NCBI GenBank assembly: GCA_964451365.1 | Contig: CAYVIB010000039.1 | Span: forward strand, 1 to 44,340 | DNA length: 44,340 nucleotides | Direction: 5' to 3' | From: CAYVIB01 sp964451365 | GTDB lineage: Bacteria; Pseudomonadota; Gammaproteobacteria; Pseudomonadales; Cellvibrionaceae | Shown here: positions 33,771 to 42,410 of the stretch, one piece after another | Position numbering within the stretch: position 1 is the stretch's first letter | Layout: every line of letters begins with the position of its first letter | Translations under genes and position numbers: made by a program | The notes under the pieces: model-generated | Told to the model about the DNA's origin: nothing | Seen by the model: only the letters and a program-made list of their open reading frames with translations | Databases searched by the model: none

Positions 33771-35275
33771 TTCGACTCCTTCCCATTCACCTTGCGCCAC
33801 TGATCCTGAAAACTGCCTTGCTGTGGCGATGGGAAATCGCGGAATTCCGTCCATGCTTTCAGCGCCGGCAATCTGGCAAAGCGGCCACGTTTTCCGCCGA
33901 CCATATACAGCGTTTTTGTTGTGATACCGGTGGCGATCCTGTACAGCGGTGGATAGGACGCGAGCAAACAAAACAACTTCGTTATTAGTTTATTGACTTT
34001 ATAGGGCGGTTCGCCGCGCTGTTCCTCATCGCGCAGTTTGCGCATCAAATCCGGTAGTGGAATCTTTACCGGACAGACGGACTCGCAACGACCGCAAAAC
34101 GTACTGGCGTTGGGCAACTGATAATGCTGCCTGTGATTAACCGCATCCTTGAACAACAGCGGCGTCAGTACCGCGCCCATCGGCCCGGGATAAACACTGT
34201 TATAGGTATGCCCCCCCACGGACTGGTAAACCGGGCAGTGATTCATACAGGCGCCGCAGCGGATACACTGCAACATCTCCCGATACTCCCCGCCGAGGAT
34301 TTCACTGCGGCGGTTATCCAGCAACACGATATGGAAATTTTCCGGCCCGTCCTTGTCCTTCGATTTTTTGGGCCCGGTAAAAAAAGACGTGTAGGCGGTA
34401 ATGGGCTGGCCGGTGGCGCTACGGGAAAGCACACGAATAATCGCGCTGGCGTCCTCCCAGGTGGGCACGACCTTATCGATAGCCGTGGTAACAATGTGGG
34501 TTTTCGGCAACGTCGCCGTCAAATCGCCATTGCCCTCGTTGGTGACCACCACCACGGTGCCGGTTTCGGCAATCAGGATATTCGCCCCGGTAATGCCCGC
34601 GTCCGCGCTGATAAATTCCTCGCGCAAGACCTGTCGCGCTTCGTTGACAATCTGTTCGACTTCCTCCAGCTGCCGCTTGCCGAGTTGGTGCTGGTTTAAA
34701 AACAGATCTTTTATCTGCCCGCGTGTTTTATGCAAAGCCGGCGCAACAATATGGCTCGGGCGCTCATGCGCCAGTTGCAGGATATATTCACCCAGGTCCG
34801 TTTCCACCGGCGTGATATCCGCCTGCTCCAGGGCCTCGTTCAGGTAGACCTCCTCGCCCACCATCGACTTGCCCTTGCTGACTTTTTTAACATCGTGTTG
34901 TTTGCACAGCTTCACCACGATCTCGCGCATCTGTTGCGGCGTTTCCGCCCAGTGCACCTGGCCGCCGTTGGCAATCACCTTTCTTTCGAATTGTTGCAGG
35001 TAAATATCCAGGTCGCGCAGCGCTTTCTGCCGCACCGCCTGCGCCCGCTCGCGCATGGCTTCAAAATTGGAAACTTTGCCGATAGCACTTAAGCGCTTGT
35101 CGACAAAACCGGTTCGCGCCTTGTTAAGCGCCTTTTGCAGTTGTTCGTCGGCGAGTGCATTGCCGGCGCGGGCGATAAAGTCGCCGATAGGCTCAACCGT
35201 TTGCACGGTATTTTGTACGTTGCTGTCGGTCATATTCTTTTCGATCACGCCCTTATCCATCACGTCCTTATCCAT
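33767..35275 (-). CDS. lutB: LutB-type iron-sulfur L-lactate oxidation protein
   Basis: This protein of about 502 residues carries an N-terminal LUD domain (TGANILIAETGTVVVVTNEG) and two [4Fe-4S] motifs, CIRCGACMNHCPVY and CGRCESVCPVKIP, in the C-terminal third. It is the electron-transfer core of the LutABC complex. The ATG at 35275 overlaps the LutA stop (TGATG). The first ten codons are a 15-bp tandem repeat with one mismatch, so a second ATG (35260) and a third (35233) offer alternative starts. The conserved part begins well after these, so the protein is little affected. Confidence 0.92.
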   Translation of the reverse strand: MDKDVMDKGVIEKNMTDSNVQNTVQTVEPIGDFIARAGNALADEQLQKALNKARTGFVDKRLSAIGKVSNFEAMRERAQAVRQKALRDLDIYLQQFERKVIANGGQVHWAETPQQMREIVVKLCKQHDVKKVSKGKSMVGEEVYLNEALEQADITPVETDLGEYILQLAHERPSHIVAPALHKTRGQIKDLFLNQHQLGKRQLEEVEQIVNEARQVLREEFISADAGITGANILIAETGTVVVVTNEGNGDLTATLPKTHIVTTAIDKVVPTWEDASAIIRVLSRSATGQPITAYTSFFTGPKKSKDKDGPENFHIVLLDNRRSEILGGEYREMLQCIRCGACMNHCPVYQSVGGHTYNSVYPGPMGAVLTPLLFKDAVNHRQHYQLPNASTFCGRCESVCPVKIPLPDLMRKLRDEEQRGEPPYKVNKLITKLFCLLASYPPLYRIATGITTKTLYMVGGKRGRFARLPALKAWTEFRDFPSPQQGSFQDQWRKVNGKESK

Positions 35276-36057
35276 CACAACAGTGGCTCGCTTTCACCAA
35301 TGGCGGGCGTATCCAGATCGCCGGCGAGTACTTCCGCCACATGTCGGACCTGGATTTTTTTCAGGCCGGGGTTTTCATCCTGTTGGCGATGAATTTTGCC
35401 GGCGATATTCAGCAGGCAGCTAACATCGCCGCCCAGCAGTATCTCCGCTTCCGTCTCGCGCGCGTTAGTTACCTTGTCGCTCACCATCTTGTTGGACAGG
35501 TCCGGAAACTTCACGCAAAAGGTACCGCCAAAACCGCAACACACTTCGGTATCGCGCATTTCCGTTATCGTCACGTTGGCACAACGTTTCAGCAGTTCCC
35601 TGGGCTGGGTTTTTATATTCAGTTCCCGCAGGCCGGCGCAACTGTCGTGGTAGGTAATCTTCTTTCGGTTTAAATTGCAGTTGAGGGATTTCGGTTTGAA
35701 CTGGATAATCTCGGCAAGAAACGTCGTCAGCTCGTAAACCTTGCCGCAGAATTTTTTTACCCGCTCGTAGCGTTCGTCGTTCCTGAACAACTCGGGATAG
35801 TGAAGTTTGATCATGCCGCCGCAGGAACCGGAAGGCAGAACCACGTAATCGAACGATTCAAAATCCTGCACGATGCGCCAGGCGAGCTTTTTGGTGGATT
35901 CGGGATCGCCATTGTTATAGGCCACCTGGCCGCAGCAACTTTGCGCCGGCACGCCCACTTTGCAGCCAGCCTGCTGTAACAGTTTGGCGGTGGCAAAACC
36001 CACGCTCGGCCGAATTAAATCGACCGGACAGGTAACGAATAAACCAATGTCGTACAT
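35275..36057 (-). CDS. lutA: LutA-type CCG-domain L-lactate oxidation protein
   Basis: This 260-residue protein is made of two cysteine-rich CCG domains: SCCGQVAYNNGD with SCGGMIKLHYPELF, and HDSCAGLREL with VCCGFGGTFCVKFPDLS. These bind an iron-sulfur cofactor as in heterodisulfide-reductase-like proteins. It is the first subunit of LutABC. Its ATG shares an A with the stop of the rhamnose isomerase (TAATG), so translation is coupled. This ties lactate oxidation to the lactaldehyde and lactate made by the upstream genes. The C-terminal ~20 residues are an unremarkable extension. Confidence 0.92.
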   Translation of the reverse strand: MYDIGLFVTCPVDLIRPSVGFATAKLLQQAGCKVGVPAQSCCGQVAYNNGDPESTKKLAWRIVQDFESFDYVVLPSGSCGGMIKLHYPELFRNDERYERVKKFCGKVYELTTFLAEIIQFKPKSLNCNLNRKKITYHDSCAGLRELNIKTQPRELLKRCANVTITEMRDTEVCCGFGGTFCVKFPDLSNKMVSDKVTNARETEAEILLGGDVSCLLNIAGKIHRQQDENPGLKKIQVRHVAEVLAGDLDTPAIGESEPLL

Positions 36058-37349
36058 TAAACGATACCGGAGCGACTGCCACCCGTTTCGGGCCGTTTCC
36101 GTGCCGCCAGCTCGCGGTAATTCGATGCGCGATAAACATCGATGGGATCAATCGCACCGTCATCGCGATAACGCGCCATGGCCAGTATCGGTGATACGTC
36201 GATATTAAACGCCGTTTTCAACGTCGTGCTTGCCATTATTGCGTCATTATTGTCCTGGAAGGCGTAAAGCGCTTCGCGATCCACCAGCAGCGCTTTAATA
36301 TAGGCGCGCTGCACTTCAAGCGCGGAATTTATCAGGCTCTCTATCGGGTCGGTAACATTGTGTGACTGGTCCAGCAGATAGCCCGGACCAAAACCTTCCT
36401 GCTCGCCATATTCCGCATCCACCAGTTCGTTAAAAATCAAAAACATCTGGTACGGATGAATCGCACCGCTGTCCAGGTCGTCATCGCCGTACTTGCTGTC
36501 GTTAAAATGAAAGCCGCCGAGTTTTTTAAACTGGATCAGGCGCGACACGATCATTTCAATATTCACATTCGGCGCGTGGTGGCCCAGGTCCACCAGCGAT
36601 TTGGCTTTTTCACCCAGCTCCATCGAGGCGAGAATATTCGTGCCCCAATCCTGAATCACCGTGGAGTAAAACGCGGGCTCAAACATTTTGTGTTCGATAT
36701 GTACTTCCCAATTCTCCGGCAGCGCATTGTAAATCTGGCGCATGCTGTCCAGGTAACGCTCAAACGCCCGCTGGAAATGCTGCTGGCCGGGGTGGTTGGA
36801 ACCGTCGCCGATCCACACAGTCAGGCGGTCGGAAGCGAGTTGTTTGCCCCACTCAATGCAGTCGATGTTATGGGCAATGGCCTGCTCACGCGTGGCTTTT
36901 TCGGTATGCGTCAGACTGCCGAATTTATAGCTGTACTGCTGCCCTGGCTGATCCTGGAAGGTATTTGAATTAATGGAATCCCAACTTAAACCAAAACTGG
37001 CCGCGTGTTGTTTCAACTCGGAAAAGTCATCGACCCGGTCCCACGGAAAGTGCGGCGAGACCCGACTGGTGCAACGGGATAATTGATTGATAACGGCGCA
37101 GTCTTCAATTTTCTCAAAAATATTGCGCGGCTCGCCCTGGCCAGGAAAGCGCGCAAAGCGGGTGCCACCGGTGCCGACCCCCCACGAAGGCACTGCCACC
37201 TCAAACACCTGGGCTTTCGCGGTGAGGTCGTCAATATTCAAACCGTCGCGGCTGAGTTTTTCTCCCAGTGCCTGGTAATCGAAATTCAGTTCCTCCACTC
37301 GCGTGACATTGTGATCTTCGATAAGCGTTTGTGGTATGGCTTCGGTCAT
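36057..37349 (-). CDS. rhaI: L-rhamnose isomerase, Pseudomonas stutzeri type
   Basis: This 430-residue protein has the same length as the P. stutzeri enzyme, and the metal and catalytic residues fall at the same numbers as I recall them: Glu219, Asp254, His281 and Asp327 (structural metal), with His257, Asp289 and Asp291 (catalytic metal). Visible stretches are WEVHIEHKMFEPAFY, VDLGHHAPNVNIEM and FHFNDSKYGDDDLDSG. It converts L-rhamnose to L-rhamnulose; this type also isomerises other aldoses. It lies 21 bp after rhaEW and overlaps lutA by one base, the second gene of the operon. No rhamnulokinase is found between these genes. Confidence 0.93.
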   Translation of the reverse strand: MTEAIPQTLIEDHNVTRVEELNFDYQALGEKLSRDGLNIDDLTAKAQVFEVAVPSWGVGTGGTRFARFPGQGEPRNIFEKIEDCAVINQLSRCTSRVSPHFPWDRVDDFSELKQHAASFGLSWDSINSNTFQDQPGQQYSYKFGSLTHTEKATREQAIAHNIDCIEWGKQLASDRLTVWIGDGSNHPGQQHFQRAFERYLDSMRQIYNALPENWEVHIEHKMFEPAFYSTVIQDWGTNILASMELGEKAKSLVDLGHHAPNVNIEMIVSRLIQFKKLGGFHFNDSKYGDDDLDSGAIHPYQMFLIFNELVDAEYGEQEGFGPGYLLDQSHNVTDPIESLINSALEVQRAYIKALLVDREALYAFQDNNDAIMASTTLKTAFNIDVSPILAMARYRDDGAIDPIDVYRASNYRELAARKRPETGGSRSGIV

Positions 37350-37370
37350 GGCGTTTTCTTCTCGAACTGT

Positions 37371-39470
37371 TTAGCGGGTAAAGGATGGCGCATGTCCGGC
37401 ATCCACATTAATAATATTGCCGGTGGATTTGGCGGAAACATCCGCCGCCAGAAAATAAACCGCTTCGGCAATATCTTCTGGAAAAACATTCAGTTTCAAC
37501 ATACTGCGGTCGCGGTAAAATGCTTCCAGCTCATCTTCCTTCATTTTATAGGCCGCCGCGCGCTCCTCGCGCCATTTGCCGGTCCAGATTTTGGAGCCGC
37601 GCAACACCGCGTCCGGATTGACTATATTGCAGCGAATGCCCAGCGGCGCGCCTTCCAGCGCAACCGAGCGGGCCAGTTGCACCTCCGCCGCCTTGGCGGT
37701 GCAGTAGGCCGAGGCGTTGGCCGAAGCCACCAGACCGTTTTTACTGGCGATAAACACAATCGCACCGCCGGTGTTCTGATTTTTCATTAACTTGAAACTT
37801 TCGCGCGTTACCAGGAAATAACCGGTGGCGAGAATATCGATATTTTTTTGCCACAGCTCCAGGCTGGTTTCTTCCAGCGGCGCCGCGCTGGCAATGCCGG
37901 CGTTGGAGACCAGAATATCCAGGCCGCCGAATTCCAGCGCGGTTTTATCGATGGCGCGGCTGACGGACTCCTCTTTGGTCACATCGCAATGCACACCGCG
38001 CACCATATCCGTGCCGAATTTCTTCGACAATTCCTCGGTTGCGGATTGCAAGGCGGTTTCGTCGATATCCGCCAGCATCACACAGGCGCCTTCCTGCAAA
38101 AAACGCAAAGCAGTCGCCTTGCCGATGCCGCCCGCGCCGCCGGTAATAAATGCGATTCGCCCGGCGAGGCTTTTAGGTTTGGGCATGCGTTGCAGTTTGG
38201 CTTCTTCCAACAGCCAGTATTCAATATCGAAAGCTTCCTGTTCATCCAGGCCAACGTAAGTGTCGACACCGCTGGCTTCGCGCATCACATTAATGGCGTT
38301 GATATAAAACTCGCCGGCGATGCGCGCGGTGGCTTTGTCCTTCGCAAAGGTCACCATGCCGACGCCGGGAATTAAATAAACCACCGCGTTCGGGTCGCGC
38401 ATGGGGGGGCTGTTGTCGCGCTTGCAGCGCTCGTAATAGGCGGCGTAGTCCTTGCGGTAACCTTCCAGTTGCGCATCCAGTTTTTCCGTGCCGCTTTTTA
38501 TTTCCGCGTCGAGGTCGTCGGCGCAGGGATTAAATTCAATCACCAGCGGACGGATTTTGGTTCGCAGAAAATGGTCGGGGCAGGACGTACCCAGCGCGGC
38601 CATCGGTTCGAGCTGTTTTGAATTAACAAACTGCAACACCGCATCCGAATGATCGAAGTGGCCCACCTTGCGCTGGTTGTTGGTAATCTTGCCGCGAATC
38701 AACGGCATCAGTTTTTCCGCCACGGTGCGGCGCTGGTCCGCGCTCAGCGGCGCGGTAAATTGACTGCCGCCAAATGCCTCGGCCTGGTTGTTGGCCGCCA
38801 GCCAGTCCGCCGCGCGCTGGATAATATCGAGGGTGGTCAGATAACAGCTTTTTGCCGTCTCGCCCCAGGTAAAAATGCCGTGGCCTTCCAGCAGAATGCC
38901 CTTCAGCTTCGGGTTTTCTATCGCCATTTTTTCCAGCTTCAGCCCCAGGTCGTAACCGGGGCGCTGCCAGGGCAGCCAGCCCATCTCCCCGGCGAAAACT
39001 TTCTCCGTCAGCGCCTTGCTGTTTTTGGTGCAGGCAATGGCAATGGCCGCATCCGGGTGCATATGGTCCACATGGCGGTGGGGAATATAAGCGTGCAGCG
39101 GCGTGTCGATACTGGCCGCGCGCGGGTTCAGGTTAAACGTGCAGTGGGGCAGGTAGCCCACCATCTCGTCTTCGTGCTCCAGGCCGCGATAAAGGCTTTT
39201 TAACTGTTGCAGCTTTTCCATATAAAGGGTGGAAAAGCCGTCCAGTTCGATGGAGCCCAGATCCCCGCCGGAGCCCTTTACCCAAAGCACGTCCTTTTCC
39301 GCGCCGCTAAGTGGGTCCGTCATCACGATCTTAGCCGAGGTATTGCCGCCGCCGAAGTTGGTAATACGCAGGTCGGAGCCGAGGAGGTTGGAGCGGTACT
39401 TGAGCTGTTGGGGTTCGGTCAGGGTGGATGCCAACTGGTCATTCCACAGATTCGCCAGGGGGGTGGTCAT
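37371..39470 (-). CDS. rhaEW: Bifunctional rhamnulose-1-phosphate aldolase / lactaldehyde dehydrogenase
   Basis: This 699-residue fusion carries a class II aldolase/adducin domain (about 1-420) and a short-chain dehydrogenase domain (about 435-699). In the aldolase, zinc-ligand histidines appear in HAYIPHRHVDHMHPDA and LLEGHGIFTWG. In the SDR, TGGAGGIG lies at 443-450, NAG at 523-525 and the catalytic pair at Tyr589/Lys593 (SAYCTAK). The architecture matches Bacillus YuxG/RhaEW: cleavage of L-rhamnulose-1-phosphate to DHAP and L-lactaldehyde, then NAD-dependent oxidation to L-lactate. It is the first gene of the operon, with a strong promoter at 39520-39548. The SD before the ATG is weak. A decayed copy of its first ~75 bp plus leader lies at 42411-42511. 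Confidence 0.9.
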   Translation of the reverse strand: MTTPLANLWNDQLASTLTEPQQLKYRSNLLGSDLRITNFGGGNTSAKIVMTDPLSGAEKDVLWVKGSGGDLGSIELDGFSTLYMEKLQQLKSLYRGLEHEDEMVGYLPHCTFNLNPRAASIDTPLHAYIPHRHVDHMHPDAAIAIACTKNSKALTEKVFAGEMGWLPWQRPGYDLGLKLEKMAIENPKLKGILLEGHGIFTWGETAKSCYLTTLDIIQRAADWLAANNQAEAFGGSQFTAPLSADQRRTVAEKLMPLIRGKITNNQRKVGHFDHSDAVLQFVNSKQLEPMAALGTSCPDHFLRTKIRPLVIEFNPCADDLDAEIKSGTEKLDAQLEGYRKDYAAYYERCKRDNSPPMRDPNAVVYLIPGVGMVTFAKDKATARIAGEFYINAINVMREASGVDTYVGLDEQEAFDIEYWLLEEAKLQRMPKPKSLAGRIAFITGGAGGIGKATALRFLQEGACVMLADIDETALQSATEELSKKFGTDMVRGVHCDVTKEESVSRAIDKTALEFGGLDILVSNAGIASAAPLEETSLELWQKNIDILATGYFLVTRESFKLMKNQNTGGAIVFIASKNGLVASANASAYCTAKAAEVQLARSVALEGAPLGIRCNIVNPDAVLRGSKIWTGKWREERAAAYKMKEDELEAFYRDRSMLKLNVFPEDIAEAVYFLAADVSAKSTGNIINVDAGHAPSFTR

Positions 39471-39519
39471 GGGTGCTAACTCTTTGATTTAAAGAAGTTA
39501 CTGTAGACGTGGACGGACG

Positions 39520-39548
39520 ATTATACGGGATGGCGGTGGGGGTAACAA
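39520..39548 (-). promoter_or_regulatory. Promoter of the rhaEW-rhaI-lutABC operon
   Basis: On the minus strand TTGTTA (39548-39543) is followed after exactly 17 bases by a perfect TATAAT (39525-39520), about 50 bases before the rhaEW ATG. Confidence 0.75.
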
Positions 39549-39558
39549 TTGGTCTTCC

Positions 39559-39582
39559 TTTGGCCATGCCAAAACTTTTTTT
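39559..39582. promoter_or_regulatory. Small palindrome upstream of the rha promoter
   Basis: TTTGGC-CAT-GCCAAA (39559-39573) is a perfect 6-bp inverted repeat placed 11 bp upstream of the -35. On the plus strand it is followed by AC and seven Ts like a terminator, but no plus-strand gene ends here. A regulator site for the rhamnose operon, or a terminator against antisense transcription, are the options. Confidence 0.4.
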
Positions 39583-39589
39583 GCTCAAT

Positions 39590-40105
39590 CTAATGAAGCA
39601 ATGCCCAGATACCACTGCCAATCAGCCCGAATATAGCGATGCCTCCGGTAAAAAGAACATACCAATAACTCATAAAGAGTGAATGAACAAAAGCGTTAAG
39701 GTTGAATCCCAGCAACTGGCAATTGTTGGCGCCGGAGGCACTAACACTGCCACCCAGCAGTCGAGCCAAAACGACAGCCAAAACAGTCAATAAAAACGGT
39801 GCGACGCCAAAAAGAATACTTATAACAGTCAGGCCAATCGGGGTGGTCACTTCGAGCAGGGTCGTCAAACACCACCACAGCCCCGCAACGATTGAGAGTA
39901 CAAGCGCGAGACCCAGAAGGACTCCCGCAACTGAAGCGAGCAGAAATACGCTTTGTTCCAGCCGGCCGAGCTCACGAATATTTGTGCTCCGGAAAAAACG
40001 CTTGCCGGCCTTTTTGACAAACGGAACAAGAAGCAAGGCCGATAGGACAGCCAACACGCCGGCAATTGCCAGCATTTGGCTTATCGAAAGAAGGGTTGCC
40101 GGCAT
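39590..40105 (-). CDS. Small polytopic membrane protein downstream of the lipase
   Basis: This 171-residue protein has about four hydrophobic helices (residues ~8-30, 50-78, 85-118 and 140-170) and a basic loop (KKAGKRFFRSTNIRELGRLE) after the first. I recognise no family. It is the last gene of a three-gene minus-strand set with the lipase and the DUF6795-like protein, 56 bp after the lipase stop. In that context an inner-membrane immunity protein protecting against the lipase is a reasonable guess, but nothing in the sequence proves it. The SD is weak (AAGG 13 bases upstream). Confidence 0.65.
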   Translation of the reverse strand: MPATLLSISQMLAIAGVLAVLSALLLVPFVKKAGKRFFRSTNIRELGRLEQSVFLLASVAGVLLGLALVLSIVAGLWWCLTTLLEVTTPIGLTVISILFGVAPFLLTVLAVVLARLLGGSVSASGANNCQLLGFNLNAFVHSLFMSYWYVLFTGGIAIFGLIGSGIWALLH

Positions 40106-40161
40106 ACAGATTTGAAAGCCTTATTTGCGGAAAAAGAGCGGGAACGACCGTCAGACATCGC

Positions 40162-41307
40162 TTAACCGATTGTGTTTCCGATGCGCCAAATCATCTCGGA
40201 AATTTTCTGATGCACCTTCAGAAATACAATTCGAATAAATTCAACGGTCAAATTCATTCCCTCCTTGACTTTCAAACCGATAAGCGCGGCCATTTTTTTA
40301 ATTAAGTGGAATACCCATGCGCTCACCTCAACCGATACCTTGGCAGCTTCCGCCATAAACATCGCCATACGGTCCAGCAGCGTAAACGAGGCCGAGAAGG
40401 CGGTAGTCAGAACAATACCCGTGGCGTTTATGGCTTTTTCAATGACATACAACAAGGCGGCATTCAACAATTCAAGAGTACGAGCCGTAAAAGACACGAT
40501 GCCATCGGATTCCAGCCATTGTTCGACAACCTTCTGGCGGTAGCCTTTCGGTCGGTTGCTCTTGATGCTGTCCCAGTCCCCCTTGTGTTTTACCGAATCG
40601 ATGTAATGTTCCATAAAATGGAATTTCCAAGGTGGTACCGCTACCGGCGAATCGAGCAGGTAGTCCGCGTCGGATGCAGGCACATGAACGAAAGGCCATG
40701 TCGGCACCATCGGCACTGGGTCCGTTTTGTGATGCACGCGGTAAATATTGTCAACCACAAGCCGGGTTGTGCACCGCCTCGCGAATTGTTCCAAACCCAC
40801 GCGGGGGCTGCCAAATGTGTAGAGATTTACCTGCGGAGCGACACCGGCGGATTTAATCCAGTCGGCCGCAAGCGTTGCAATGGCGCCTCCCAAACTGTGG
40901 CCGACACAGTGGACTGAGGTAATGCCTTTAAGGTCGCTGGTAAACTGGCGCAACTCCTTAAATACGGAATCGAACGCGTAGTAAAAGCCCTGGTGAACAT
41001 GGCATCCGGTATGGGATGCGCGCAAACCGGCGTTAAGGTCTGTTAATGCATCGTACAGGCTGGCGGTGCCTTTAAACGCTACGAAGGCCTGGCCCTTGTA
41101 GTCGCCCTTGCCGGCGGAAAATATCGCCATCACATGAGGTTTATTCAGAATATATCCACCGGTCACGCCCGTAGCGAGCTTGGCGTTGGCGATTTCCATG
41201 TCCGATTTATACTCTTCCAAAAAATCTTCCCTGGTTATGACGGACTTTACATCGTAAACACCAGCGGCTAGGTTTGCGGCATATTTTGGCGTCAGTGGCT
41301 TCCCCAT
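40162..41307 (-). CDS. Class 3 lipase-domain protein, probable type VI effector-type phospholipase
   Basis: This 381-residue protein is an alpha/beta hydrolase of the fungal-type lipase_3 family. Ser138 in GHSLGG is the nucleophile, Asp196 (HHKTDPVPMVP) the acid and His234 (MEHYIDSV) the likely base. FKGTASLYDALTDLNAG forms the oxyanion strand. The last ~120 residues are amphipathic or hydrophobic helices, suggesting membrane contact. There is no Sec signal peptide. Lipases of this form without a signal, encoded directly after a DUF6795-like protein, are typical of type VI secretion effector loci in gammaproteobacteria; no T6SS structural gene is in the window. Its ATG abuts the upstream stop (TAAATG) with GGAGGAG just before. 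Confidence 0.8.
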   Translation of the reverse strand: MGKPLTPKYAANLAAGVYDVKSVITREDFLEEYKSDMEIANAKLATGVTGGYILNKPHVMAIFSAGKGDYKGQAFVAFKGTASLYDALTDLNAGLRASHTGCHVHQGFYYAFDSVFKELRQFTSDLKGITSVHCVGHSLGGAIATLAADWIKSAGVAPQVNLYTFGSPRVGLEQFARRCTTRLVVDNIYRVHHKTDPVPMVPTWPFVHVPASDADYLLDSPVAVPPWKFHFMEHYIDSVKHKGDWDSIKSNRPKGYRQKVVEQWLESDGIVSFTARTLELLNAALLYVIEKAINATGIVLTTAFSASFTLLDRMAMFMAEAAKVSVEVSAWVFHLIKKMAALIGLKVKEGMNLTVEFIRIVFLKVHQKISEMIWRIGNTIG

Positions 41308-41715
41308 TTACTCCTCCCAAGTACACAATGTAAACATTCTCGATCCGAAGTCGCGGTTTATTTTCATCTCATCAGTCAATTCGCAGGAAAGCGCGATAGG
41401 ACGGCCGTTGAATTCCGCGTTCTCTTCCGGTTTCCGTTTTGAATTCGACCAGAACTTTTTCTCTTCTCCATCTATCACTACATAAAGTCCTTGGGCTATC
41501 ACCAGTTCGATTGGCAACATCCTAGTGACTGACGATTCGAACATTGCGGGAAATTCAAAAACACCGTTTTCATCAGTTTTGGTTGATTCCTCCCGAAGTT
41601 CCTGCCATTCCCACCGCCGTATGACCGTCGCATTTTGAACAGGCTCGCCATTCATAGTTAGTTGAGCCCTAACTGCGGAAAACACACAGGTCTTGCCCGG
41701 ATTGAAAAAAGCCAT
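41308..41715 (-). CDS. DUF6795-like small protein preceding the lipase
   Basis: This 135-residue protein has a beta-sandwich pattern (FSAVRAQLTMNGEPVQNATV, then TKTDENGVFEFPAMF) like carboxypeptidase-regulatory or transthyretin folds. From memory it matches DUF6795, found beside predicted type VI effectors. A perfect AAGGAGG sits eight bases before the ATG at 41715. The longer reading back to 41805 adds a hydrophobic segment that would mimic a signal peptide but has no SD, so I reject it. It abuts the lipase gene (TAAATG). Its role may be chaperone, adaptor or immunity for the lipase; this is inference. Confidence 0.75.
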   Translation of the reverse strand: MAFFNPGKTCVFSAVRAQLTMNGEPVQNATVIRRWEWQELREESTKTDENGVFEFPAMFESSVTRMLPIELVIAQGLYVVIDGEEKKFWSNSKRKPEENAEFNGRPIALSCELTDEMKINRDFGSRMFTLCTWEE

Positions 41716-42039
41716 TGCCGAAGCCTCCTTTAACAAAAAAATATAGAAGAAGAAAAATACCAACCGACGCATATAAAGTTTTCTCGTATCCAAAAGGGAA
41801 GTCACCAGCTAGAGTACTTTGCGTATGGTGAATTTATTAATTGCATTGCACTGTGGACTCCTGTTCAGGCAATGCATATTGTATTGCCGAGCAAAAAGTA
41901 CCGAGCAAATAGTGCGGAAAATGAATATGCGCGGCCCGGCAAAACGTTTTGCTGCTGGAAGGGTAAAAACTGGAGGAATTTCCTTTCACATCGAGTCCTG
42001 GTTCAGTATGTACGGGGGTCATGGCGAACGAGTAATGAC
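41716..42039. other. Intergenic region upstream of the lipase cassette
   Basis: About 320 bp with no credible gene. It must contain the promoter of the minus-strand lipase set. A small inverted repeat (GGCAAT...ATTGCC, about 41868-41888) is present. Short open frames here lack start signals and protein-like composition. Confidence 0.4.
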
Positions 42040-42235
42040 CTGAATGGCACTTACTTAAGAGAACTCGATAATTTCTTGTCATTCCGGCGTATCGGCTTTG
42101 GCTCCTGCGTCGCTCTACCACTTACATCCATGTAAGCGAGGCCGGAATCCAGGGAAAACCGCCACTATCGAACATCCTGGATCCCGGCCTGGGCCGGGAT
42201 GACGGCAATTCCAGGCTTAAGTAAGTGCCATTCAG
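42040..42235. mobile_element. MITE-like element with perfect 20-bp terminal inverted repeats
   Basis: CTGAATGGCACTTACTTAAG (42040-42059) is the exact reverse complement of 42216-42235, bounding a 196-bp non-coding unit. Inside lies a REP-like hairpin, ATCCCGGCC-TG-GGCCGGGAT (42181-42200), perfect over nine pairs, and GGCCGGAATCC-type sequence common in short interspersed palindromic elements. No transposase is encoded. A target duplication is not obvious. Confidence 0.85.
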
Positions 42236-42410
42236 TACTGACCTTATTTTTATATGATCAGCCTCCACTACGCAGCCAAGCTCGATAGTATCAAAAGGCG
42301 CTACTTTCAACCAGCCGCTAGGGGAGGCGTGAAGGTGAGCTTTCTCACAGAATAAGGCAAGGGGATTAACGGGGACGTCCCGGGTATACGCTGTTGCCGG
42401 GTAGCGCGCG

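Noticed and set aside
33771..33971. Longer lutC start
   Set aside because: The extra 67 codons lie over lutB in another frame; the ATGA overlap and family start fix 33770.
39559..39582. Calling the palindrome with T tract a definite terminator
   Set aside because: It points along the plus strand, where no gene ends; the neighbouring genes are all on the minus strand.
41716..41805. Longer start giving the DUF6795-like protein a signal-peptide-like leader
   Set aside because: No Shine-Dalgarno lies before the upstream ATGs, while a perfect AAGGAGG precedes the ATG at 41715.
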